This document shows positions 1 through 5,777 of a stretch of 11,623 bases of DNA, piece by piece (position 1 is the first letter of the stretch; the number at the start of each line of letters is the position of its first letter). Under the pieces are notes generated by a model, which saw nothing but the letters and a program-made list of their open reading frames with translations, was not told where the DNA came from and did no database searches. The stretch comes from an uncultured Microbacteriaceae bacterium. GTDB taxonomy: Bacteria > Actinomycetota > Actinomycetes > Actinomycetales > Microbacteriaceae. The stretch spans positions 1 through 11,623 of the forward strand of contig CAIVOR010000033.1 of NCBI GenBank assembly GCA_903907615.1, given 5' to 3'. Made by a program: the position numbers and the translations under genes.

Positions 1-76
1 ACAGTGCCGCGCCGTAGCCGCCGGGGCCGCCTCCCAGGATGACGACGCGTTGCTTCCGCTCAAAGTTAAAGACCAT
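1..76 (-). CDS. lpdA: LpdA-like NAD(P)H-quinone / dihydrolipoamide dehydrogenase family flavoprotein, 5' end only
   Basis: Only the first 25 codons lie in the window; the gene runs off the left edge. The visible protein begins MVFNFERKQRVVILGGGPGG, followed by YGAAL. A short polar start, a hydrophobic beta strand (VVIL) and a glycine-rich GxGxxG-type loop (GGGPGGYGAAL) form the N-terminal FAD-binding Rossmann fold of pyridine nucleotide-disulfide oxidoreductases. In actinobacteria the LpdA-type NAD(P)H-quinone reductase sits next to the phospho-sugar mutase gene, so context supports that member over a true lipoamide dehydrogenase. The catalytic disulfide region is outside the window, so the two cannot be separated from sequence. 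The ATG at 76 is preceded only by a weak purine stretch (GGGAAT). An in-frame GTG at 115 would add 13 residues but also lacks a good ribosome site. Family assignment is firm; exact substrate is inferred. Confidence 0.8.
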   Translation of the reverse strand, partial: MVFNFERKQRVVILGGGPGGYGAAL

Positions 77-173
77 ATTCCCATTCTGCCGGTCTCTCTC
101 CTGCCGACTGTTCACGTGCCGAGGAACCGCGCATCCATGGTCAATCAGGCACTTACGCCCCTAAAGTTAAGCC

Positions 174-236
174 ATGAGTTCAGCAACGTTGCGAGAAGTT
201 GCGCAACGGTCGGGCGCGCGGGAAAAAGATGGTTGA
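174..236 (+). other. Possible 20-codon leader ORF overlapping the mutase start
   Basis: An ATG at 174 opens a 20-codon frame, MSSATLREVAQRSGA plus five residues. It ends with TGA at 234-236, eight bases inside the mutase gene, which starts at 229. The stretch TLREVAQRSGA resembles the first helix of LacI-family DNA-binding domains (typically T-L-x-D-V-A-x-x-A-G-V-S), but the frame stops before a second helix. The two palindromes at 183-207 supply much of this coding sequence, so the resemblance could be accidental. It may be a translationally coupled leader, a relic of a regulator gene, or not translated at all. No good ribosome site precedes it. Confidence 0.25.
183..207. promoter_or_regulatory. 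Pair of perfect 10-bp palindromes, candidate operator
   Basis: GCAACGTTGC (183-192) and GTTGCGCAAC (198-207) are each perfect 10-bp palindromes, separated by the five bases GAGAA. All four half-sites are the same pentamer in alternating orientation: GCAAC, GTTGC, GTTGC, GCAAC. Even-length palindromes with a central CG or GC step are typical of LacI-family operators, and GTTGC is the core of the half-site I recall for E. coli CytR, a LacI-family nucleoside regulator. The pair lies 21-45 bases upstream of the mutase ATG, in the divergent region shared with lpdA. As RNA, CGTTGCG (187-193) and CGCAACG (202-208) could also form a 7-bp hairpin with an 8-base loop. That the pair is an operator, and for which protein, is inference. 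Confidence 0.5.
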
Positions 237-1935
237 TTACAAGACCAAGGACCTCGTGGCCCAGGCACGCGCGTGGGCCGAGATGGATCCCGACCCCAGC
301 ACTCGAGCCGAGGCGACCGTGCTCGCCACCCGCGCAGAAGCCGGCGATCGGCACGCTGTCGAAAAAATCACGGCCGCTTTCGGGAGCCGCGTTGCCTTTG
401 GCACCTCTGGCCTTCGTGCGCGCTTAGGGGCTGGACCCGCACGCATGAATCGCGTCGTCGTGGCACAAACCTCTGCCGCCCTCGCCCACTACCTCCGTGA
501 AGCCGGCGCCTCGATAAACGGTCCTTCGGCCATCCACCAGTCACGCCTGAGTGGTGACATGCCGGTGGTTGTCATTGGCTACGACGCCCGAGCAAACTCG
601 GATACGTTTGCGCGCGATACGGCAGAAATCATGGCCGGTGCCAACGTTCGGGCGGTTCTCTTACCGGGACCGGTCCCGACGCCGGTACTCGCCTTTGCTG
701 TTCGCGAACTCGACGCTGACGCAGGCGTCATGATTACGGCAAGTCACAATCCGGTGGGCGACAACGGGTACAAGGTTTATTTGGGTGGCATTCATCGCGG
801 TGCCCAAATCGCCTCCCCGGTCGATGTCGAGATTGCCCGGCGCATCGACGCCCTCTCGGCGAAAACCCCTGTCACCGACCTGCCTCGAGGTACCGTGGAA
901 TTCGCGGCGACCGACATCCTCGATGCCTATGTGGCGCGGACCGCGGCGCTGGTTCCCGAACCGTTCTTCCGGCCTCGCGTCGCCTACACCGCGCTGCACG
1001 GCGTTGGCGGGGAGACGTTCCGACGCGTTTTGCGCCAAGCCGGATACGCAATTCCCATTCCCGTCGCCGAGCAGGACGATCCGGACGGCTCGTTTCCTAC
1101 TGTGGCGATTCCCAACCCGGAAGAACCGGGAGCCATGGACCGTGCGTTCGCGCTGGCGCATCAAATCGGCGCGGAGCTCGTTCTCGCGCACGATCCTGAC
1201 GCCGACCGGCTTGCCGTCGGCGTTCCGGTTCCGAACGCGTCGGGCGGTGCACCCACGTTCCGGCGTCTCACCGGCAACGAGGTCGGCCTCGCCCTCGCCT
1301 GGTGGGCGTGTGATCGCGCGACACGGGCGGGACGCACGGAGGGTGCTGTGGCGTGCAGCGTGGTCTCGACTCCCGCGCTTGACACGCTGGGCCGCGCCTT
1401 CGGTTACTCGGTTGTCCGCACGCTCCCCGGATTCAAGTGGATCGCACGCGTGCCCCAGTTGATCTTTGGCTTCGAGGAGGCTTTGGGCTACCTCGTGAAC
1501 CCCGAGACACTTCACGACAAAGACGGTATTTCAGCCGGGCTCGCCATTCTGGCGCTCGTCAGCGACCTCCACGCCTCCGGGCTCACCTTGCTCGACAAGG
1601 TCACCGAGCTGACGGCAACGCACGGAAACTACGTGAGCACCCAGCTCTCGATGCGCACGGATGCTCAGCGCATCACCGAGACCATGGCCACTTTGCGTCG
1701 GTCGGCTCCGCCCGCCATCGGCGGAGTGTCGGTTCTGCGGGTTGATGACTATGCGCGCAGCGTCAACCGCCTCCCCGCCGCCAATCTCCTCGCCTGGCAC
1801 CTGGCCGACGGCTCCCGCGTCATGCTGCGCCCGAGTGGTACGGAGGCCAAGCTCAAGGTTTACGTCGACTGTGTTTCGCCCGACGCGCTGGATCGGATCG
1901 ATGCCGAAATCCGCGCGCTGTTCTCGGCGAGTTAG
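229..1935 (+). CDS. pmmB: Phospho-sugar mutase (PGM2-like phosphoglucomutase / phosphopentomutase / phosphomannomutase)
   Basis: This 568-residue cytoplasmic enzyme of the alpha-D-phosphohexomutase superfamily moves phosphate between C1 and C6 (or C5) of a sugar phosphate through a phosphoserine intermediate. All four domain signatures are present: FGTSGLR at 57-63; the active-site loop TASHNP at 170-175 with catalytic Ser172; the Mg-binding DPDADR at 322-327; sugar-binding GFEEALGY at 414-421; and the phosphate-binding RPSGTE at 534-539. GFEEALGY, a following KDGIS segment and the length point to the PGM2/PmmB branch, whose substrate could be glucose-, ribose- or mannose-phosphate. The ATG at 229 gives the normal N terminus (MVDYKTKDLVAQARAW), with GGGAAAAAG just upstream. 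A TTG at 199 would add 10 residues without support. The gene lies in the actinobacterial lpdA-add-sdh neighbourhood, favouring a nucleoside-salvage role, although manC nearby allows GDP-mannose supply. Its TAG overlaps the convergent DUF1622 gene stop by four bases. Confidence 0.93.
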   Translation: MVDYKTKDLVAQARAWAEMDPDPSTRAEATVLATRAEAGDRHAVEKITAAFGSRVAFGTSGLRARLGAGPARMNRVVVAQTSAALAHYLREAGASINGPSAIHQSRLSGDMPVVVIGYDARANSDTFARDTAEIMAGANVRAVLLPGPVPTPVLAFAVRELDADAGVMITASHNPVGDNGYKVYLGGIHRGAQIASPVDVEIARRIDALSAKTPVTDLPRGTVEFAATDILDAYVARTAALVPEPFFRPRVAYTALHGVGGETFRRVLRQAGYAIPIPVAEQDDPDGSFPTVAIPNPEEPGAMDRAFALAHQIGAELVLAHDPDADRLAVGVPVPNASGGAPTFRRLTGNEVGLALAWWACDRATRAGRTEGAVACSVVSTPALDTLGRAFGYSVVRTLPGFKWIARVPQLIFGFEEALGYLVNPETLHDKDGISAGLAILALVSDLHASGLTLLDKVTELTATHGNYVSTQLSMRTDAQRITETMATLRRSAPPAIGGVSVLRVDDYARSVNRLPAANLLAWHLADGSRVMLRPSGTEAKLKVYVDCVSPDALDRIDAEIRALFSAS

Positions 1936-2324
1936 GTCCGCTTCGCGCGCGCGGCTCGCGCCATGACCTGGGCACCACTAGTGACCAGTGCCCGACGCCA
2001 CGGCAGCACACCCTCGATTTCGATCTGAATCGTGAAGCTGAGCACAGTCCGGATCAGCACGATTATCCCCAAGACCGCGACGCTTTCGAGCGTGGGCGTT
2101 TGCGTGATGGTCTTGATGAGATCACCGGCAACGAATATTTCCAGGCCGAGCAGGATAGCTCCGCCCATCATGTCGCGAAAGGTCTGCAGGGCAACCCGGG
2201 GCCGGCGCTGAACCAGCCGCACCGCGGCGAGAAGCGCCGCGGCGGCAGCGCCCAGCACGATGGCCACCACTCCCGCGACGTCGAAGACGGCAACGGAGGC
2301 GGAGAAAAATCCAGCGGGGTCCAT
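1932..2324 (-). CDS. DUF1622 family small membrane protein
   Basis: The 130-residue product has three hydrophobic segments at about 12-35, 52-70 and 80-100, and a basic C-terminal tail (ARAARAKRT). The central stretch GGAILLGLEIFVAGDLI, then TPTLESVAVLGIIVLIRTVLSF and EIEGVLPW, matches the pattern of the uncharacterised DUF1622 family: a Gly-Leu-Glu in the second helix, Asp at its end, and an Ile-Arg-Thr plus Glu-x-Glu-Gly motif after the third. No function is established. The start at 2324 (MDPAGFFSAS) is chosen because it directly precedes the first helix; a start at 2384 would add 20 polar residues. The ribosome site is weak. It converges on the mutase gene (TAA and TAG overlap at 1932-1935) and diverges from pcaI, whose tandem boxes lie about 105 bases from this start. 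Shared control is possible but not shown. Confidence 0.8.
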   Translation of the reverse strand: MDPAGFFSASVAVFDVAGVVAIVLGAAAAALLAAVRLVQRRPRVALQTFRDMMGGAILLGLEIFVAGDLIKTITQTPTLESVAVLGIIVLIRTVLSFTIQIEIEGVLPWRRALVTSGAQVMARAARAKRT

Positions 2325-2429
2325 AGTGGCGATTCTATGCACGGGGCGTCGCTCACGCACGGTTGGCAACGGCAGCAACACCATCTCCCCGCCGTCGCCT
2401 CGACAGACACTCGAGACTACGAGTAGAGT

Positions 2430-2463
2430 GTTCGTAAATCGAACGTATGTTCGCTATACGAAC
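2430..2463 (+). promoter_or_regulatory. Tandem GTTCG-N5-CGAAC operator with overlapping promoter of the pca operon
   Basis: Two 15-bp imperfect-centre palindromes, GTTCGTAAATCGAAC (2430-2444) and GTTCGCTATACGAAC (2449-2463), share identical arms and repeat with a 19-bp period. The gap GTAT makes the inner half-sites (CGAAC-GTAT-GTTCG) a further inverted repeat. The box closely resembles the IclR-type PcaR/PcaU/PobR sites I recall from Pseudomonas and Acinetobacter (GTTCGATAATCGCAC-like). TATACG (2455-2460) is a plausible -10 and TTCGTA (2431-2436) a poor -35 with an 18-base spacer, so the boxes would cover both elements. Transcription would then start about 15 bases before pcaI. The repeats are seen directly; PcaR as ligand-responsive binder is inferred from the IclR gene at the end of the operon. 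Confidence 0.75.
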
Positions 2464-2481
2464 AATTCGCACGGGAGACAC

Positions 2482-3168
2482 ATGATCAACAAATTTCGCG
2501 ATTCCGTCGACGAGGTACTCGCCGACATTCCCGATGGAGCGACCATCATGATCGGTGGCTTCGGTTTGGCCGGTCAGCCCATCGACCTGATCAACGGACT
2601 CCTGCGCCGAAACCTCACCGGCCTCACGATTGTGAACAACAACGCGGGCAACACCGACGAAGGCCTTGCACTGCTCGTCAAGAGTGGGGCCGTGCGCAAA
2701 GTGATTTGCTCATTCCCCCGCCAGGTCGACTCGTGGCACTTCGACAAGAAGTATCACGCGGGAGAAATCGAGCTCGAACTTGTGCCCCAGGGAAACCTCG
2801 CCGAGCGCATCCGCGCGGCCGGCGCCGGAATCGGGGCGTTTTATACGCCCTCGGGCTACGGCACGACCCTTGCCGACGGAAAAGAAACGCGCACCATCGA
2901 GGGGCGTGACTACGTGCTCGAGTACCCGATTCGAGCCGACTTCGCTCTGATCAAAGCGCACAAGGCCGACCGCTGGGGCAACCTGCTCTATCGCAAGACC
3001 TCGCGCAACTTCGGGCCCATCATGGCCATGGCGGCTACGACGACCATCGTGCAGGTTCCCTTCCTTGCCGAACTCGGCGACCTCGACCCCGAAAATATTG
3101 TGACGCCCGGCATCTTCGTCGACCGCGTTGTACAAGTGGACAGCACCAACCCCAAGGAGCACTCGTGA
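2482..3168 (+). CDS. pcaI: 3-oxoadipate CoA-transferase subunit A
   Basis: This 228-residue alpha subunit belongs to succinyl-CoA:3-oxoadipate CoA-transferase, which moves CoA from succinyl-CoA to 3-oxoadipate in the beta-ketoadipate pathway. The family I CoA-transferase signature DGATIMIGGFGLAGQP is at 18-33. Further typical PcaI/ScoA stretches follow: LTIVNNNAGN, CSFPRQ, ELELVPQGNLAERIRAAG, GIGAFYTPSGYGT, ALIKAHKADRWGNLLYR and NFGPIMAMAA. The length is normal for the free-standing subunit. The ATG at 2482 has GGGAGA (2473-2478) as ribosome site. The frame is open upstream to 2260, but that extension would cross the operator. The catalytic glutamate is in PcaJ, whose GTG start overlaps this stop (GTGA), so 1:1 coupled translation is expected. 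An acetoacetate-specific ScoA is the alternative; the adjacent pcaF and pcaR make PcaI far more likely. Confidence 0.93.
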   Translation: MINKFRDSVDEVLADIPDGATIMIGGFGLAGQPIDLINGLLRRNLTGLTIVNNNAGNTDEGLALLVKSGAVRKVICSFPRQVDSWHFDKKYHAGEIELELVPQGNLAERIRAAGAGIGAFYTPSGYGTTLADGKETRTIEGRDYVLEYPIRADFALIKAHKADRWGNLLYRKTSRNFGPIMAMAATTTIVQVPFLAELGDLDPENIVTPGIFVDRVVQVDSTNPKEHS

Positions 3169-3833
3169 GCATCGGACACCGCCACCCCGAAAAACTGACG
3201 CGCGCGCAAATGGCGGAGCGGGTAGCCAGTGATGTGCCCGCGGGCGCGGTCGTCAACCTCGGCATTGGCATCCCCACCCAGGTGTCGAACTATCTCAACC
3301 CCGAGCACGAGATCATCCTGCACACCGAAAACGGCATGCTCGGCATGGGACCGGAAGCACACGGCGACGACGTCGATGTCGATTTGCTGAACGCAGGAAA
3401 ACTCCCCGTAACCGAGGCGCCCGGCTGCTCATATTTTCACCACGCCGACTCCTTCGCCATCATGCGCGGCGGACACCTCGACATTGCCGTGCTCGGGGCG
3501 TTCCAGGTCTCACAGAAGGGCGACCTCGCCAACTGGCACACGGGTGAGCCCGATGCCATTCCGGCCGTTGGCGGCGCCATGGACCTTGCGGTCGGCGCGA
3601 AGGACGTGTTTGTCATCATGGAACTGATGACCAAGGCGGGCGCCTCAAAGCTGGTTCCCGAGCTCACCTACCCGGTTACCGGCTTGGGCTGCGTGACCCG
3701 CGTGTATACCGAGCTCGCCATTTTTGATCTCGACCGCAGCGGCAACGTGCGTGTGACCGAAACCTACGGCGGCGTTTCCGTGGCCGACCTGTGCGACATG
3801 ACCCACCTCGACCTGATTGATGCAACGGAGTAA
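3165..3833 (+). CDS. pcaJ: 3-oxoadipate CoA-transferase subunit B
   Basis: The 222-residue beta subunit partners PcaI to form 3-oxoadipyl-CoA. The second CoA-transferase signature LHTENGMLG is at 52-60, and Glu55 should form the covalent enzyme-CoA thioester. Other family stretches are VNLGIGIPTQVSNYL (about 30-44), APGCSYFHHADSFAIMRGGHLDIAVLGAFQVS, GGAMDLAVGAKDVFVIMEL and GLGCVTRVYTELAIFDL. Start is GTG at 3165, with a strong AAGGAG at 3154-3159 inside the end of pcaI. The start overlaps the pcaI TGA by three bases, a classic coupled arrangement. Only three bases separate its stop from pcaF, whose GGAG (3827-3830) lies in its last codons. Nothing looks truncated. ScoB of acetoacetate metabolism is the only real alternative, and the operon context argues against it. 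Confidence 0.93.
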   Translation: MSIGHRHPEKLTRAQMAERVASDVPAGAVVNLGIGIPTQVSNYLNPEHEIILHTENGMLGMGPEAHGDDVDVDLLNAGKLPVTEAPGCSYFHHADSFAIMRGGHLDIAVLGAFQVSQKGDLANWHTGEPDAIPAVGGAMDLAVGAKDVFVIMELMTKAGASKLVPELTYPVTGLGCVTRVYTELAIFDLDRSGNVRVTETYGGVSVADLCDMTHLDLIDATE

Positions 3834-3836
3834 GAA

Positions 3837-5009
3837 ATGACCGACACCTACATTTACGACTACGTCCGCACCCCCTTCGGTCGGTTCGGTAAGGGGCTTG
3901 CGGGCCAGCGACCCGACGATCTGGGCGCGCTCGTGCTCGGAGAAATCGCTCGACGCAACCCCTCACTCGACGTGTCCGCGATCGACGACGTGTTTTTCGG
4001 TGCGGCCAACCAGTCGGGTGAAGACAACCGCAACGTCGCGCGCATGGCATCCCTGCTCGCCGGCTTCCCCACCTCCATTCCCGGCGTCACGGTGAACCGC
4101 CTGTGCGGCTCGAGCATGGAGGCCACCATTCAGGCCAGTCGCGCCATCGTCGCCGGAGACGTCCAGGTAGCGATTGCCGGCGGGGCGGAATCCATGAGTC
4201 GCGCACCGTGGATTCTTCTCAAGCCGCAGACTCCCTACCCCGCGGGAAACGAGACACTTCACTCATCCACGCTCGGATGGCGCATGGTCAACAAGAAGAT
4301 GGATGAGCGCTGGACCATCAACAACGGCCAGTCGGCCGAAATCCTGGCCGAACGGTACGAGATCTCTCGCGAGGCTCAGGACGCCTTCGCAGCGCGGTCA
4401 CACGCCCGGGCCGCGCAGTCATGGGACAGCGGATTCTTCGCCAACCAGATTGTGCAGGTTCCCGGAGCCGAAGTCGCCATGGATGAGAGCATCCGCGCTG
4501 ATACGAGCACGGCATCACTGGCCGAACTCAGCCCCGCTTTCCAGCGCGAGGGTGGCACGGTGACGGCAGGCAACTCGAGCCCGCTCAACGATGGAGCGTC
4601 GGCACTGCTCATCGGTAACGAGAAGGCCAACCTCGGCGACCCCCTGGCGCGAATCATCGGCCGTGGCGTGACGGCCAACGACCCCAACATCTTTGGCGTT
4701 GCACCCGTCGACGCGGCCAACCAAGCGCTGGCGCGCGCAGGCAAGTCGTGGGCAGACGTGGACTTCGTCGAAATCAACGAAGCCTTCGCCGCACAGGCCC
4801 TCTCGTGCGTCAAACTGTGGACCGAGCTCGACCCCGAGAAGGTCAATGTTAACGGAGGCGCTCTCGCCATCGGTCACCCCCTGGGAGCCTCCGGGGCGCG
4901 AATCATTGGTCAACTCGCCCGTCGACTCGAGGCCAACGGCGGAGGCATCGGCGTCGCCGCTATTTGTATCGGCGTGGGACAGGGACTGGCAGTCGTCCTT
5001 GAGCGATAG
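3837..5009 (+). CDS. pcaF: 3-oxoadipyl-CoA thiolase
   Basis: This 390-residue degradative thiolase cleaves 3-oxoadipyl-CoA with free CoA to succinyl-CoA and acetyl-CoA, the last step of the beta-ketoadipate pathway. The N terminus YIYDYVRTPFGRFGKGLAGQ is typical of PcaF/PaaJ thiolases. The nucleophilic Cys90 lies in NRLCGSSMEA, the catalytic His347 in NGGALAIGHPLGASGAR, and the acid/base Cys377 in AICIGVGQG. AIAGGAESMSRAPW and NEAFAAQAL are further family blocks. The length is the normal thiolase length. ATG at 3837 follows GGAG at 3827-3830 with a six-base spacer. A general acetoacetyl-CoA thiolase would look similar, but pcaIJ upstream and pcaR downstream fix the role. Its last 11 bases overlap the proposed TTG start of pcaR. 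Confidence 0.94.
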   Translation: MTDTYIYDYVRTPFGRFGKGLAGQRPDDLGALVLGEIARRNPSLDVSAIDDVFFGAANQSGEDNRNVARMASLLAGFPTSIPGVTVNRLCGSSMEATIQASRAIVAGDVQVAIAGGAESMSRAPWILLKPQTPYPAGNETLHSSTLGWRMVNKKMDERWTINNGQSAEILAERYEISREAQDAFAARSHARAAQSWDSGFFANQIVQVPGAEVAMDESIRADTSTASLAELSPAFQREGGTVTAGNSSPLNDGASALLIGNEKANLGDPLARIIGRGVTANDPNIFGVAPVDAANQALARAGKSWADVDFVEINEAFAAQALSCVKLWTELDPEKVNVNGGALAIGHPLGASGARIIGQLARRLEANGGGIGVAAICIGVGQGLAVVLER

Positions 5010-5766
5010 CGGCGAATTCGTTCAGTCCCTCGAACGCGGACTGTCGATCATTCGTGCGTTTACGCGGGACCGACCGCAACTCACCCTGAGCGATGCGGCC
5101 GCGGTGACCGGGCTCACTCGCGCCACCGCACGACGATTCCTCATGACGCTCGAAACGCTGGGGTATGCCACCACGGATGGCAAGAACTGGCGACTCACCG
5201 CACGCGTGCTCGACCTCGGACACAGTTACCTCGCGAGCCTCGGACTCCCGGAGATAGTGGCCGCTCACCTCGAGGGAATTGCGGCCGCCGTGCACGAGTC
5301 CGCGAGCGCGGCCGTGCTGGACGGCGGCGACATTGTCTATGTGGCGCGCGTCGAAAGTCGAAAGATCATGCGCGTTCAGATCACGGTCGGTACGCGGTTC
5401 CCCGCCTCTGTCACATCGATGGGGCGCGTGCTCCTGGCCGACCTCGACCCCGCCGAAGCCGAACGGATCCTGAGCTCTAGTCAACGCAACGTTTTCACGC
5501 CACACACGAAGACATCGGTTTCCGACCTGATGGCAGAGGTGTCTCGAGTTCGCGAATCCGGCTACAGCTTGGTGGATCAAGAACTTGAGATGGGGCTTCG
5601 ATCCGTGGCCGTCCCTGTTAGAGACAGTTCAGGCAGGGTCGTCGCTGCGATAAACGTGTCGACGTCCGCCGCGGGCAGTCCCCGCGAAACGCTCGAGAAC
5701 GTTCTTCCGGCCCTGCGTGTGGCACAGACGGCCATCGACGAGGAACTCCGTTCGCTCGTGAGGTAA
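4999..5766 (+). CDS. pcaR: IclR-family transcriptional regulator, PcaR-type
   Basis: This 255-residue regulator has an N-terminal winged helix-turn-helix (about 8-75) with FVQSLERGLSIIRAF, then LSDAAAVTGLTRATARRFL as recognition region and LETLGYATTDGKNWRLT as wing. A C-terminal IclR effector domain follows (about 90-250), including HESASAAVLDGGDIVYVARV, FPASVTSMGRVLLADL, YSLVDQELEMGLRSVAVPV and INVSTSA. The GLTRATARRF and LDLGHSYLASLGLP blocks are typical of the PcaR/PobR/PcaU subgroup, which responds to beta-ketoadipate or a related aromatic intermediate. The TTG at 4999 gives MSDSGEFVQSLERG, the expected N terminus. No ATG or GTG lies near in this frame, and AGGGA (4981-4985) is a distant ribosome site. 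It overlaps pcaF by 11 bases, so it is probably co-transcribed and would control its own operon through the boxes at 2430-2463. Confidence 0.88.
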   Translation: MSDSGEFVQSLERGLSIIRAFTRDRPQLTLSDAAAVTGLTRATARRFLMTLETLGYATTDGKNWRLTARVLDLGHSYLASLGLPEIVAAHLEGIAAAVHESASAAVLDGGDIVYVARVESRKIMRVQITVGTRFPASVTSMGRVLLADLDPAEAERILSSSQRNVFTPHTKTSVSDLMAEVSRVRESGYSLVDQELEMGLRSVAVPVRDSSGRVVAAINVSTSAAGSPRETLENVLPALRVAQTAIDEELRSLVR

Positions 5767-5777
5767 CTGAGGGGAAG

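Noticed and set aside
661..1515. 284-codon minus-strand open frame opposite the mutase gene
   Set aside because: The mutase frame has all family signatures in this span; the reverse product is Arg/Gly-rich with no domain.
2409..2424. Inverted repeat ACTCG-N6-CGAGT just upstream of the pca boxes
   Set aside because: Arms of only five bases that differ from the GTTCG/CGAAC half-sites; likely chance in GC-rich DNA, though it could be an activator site.
2260..2481. Upstream extension of pcaI to 2260
   Set aside because: It would cross the promoter/operator repeats and the DUF1622 start, and adds residues unlike any PcaI. The ATG at 2482 has a proper ribosome site and the family N terminus.
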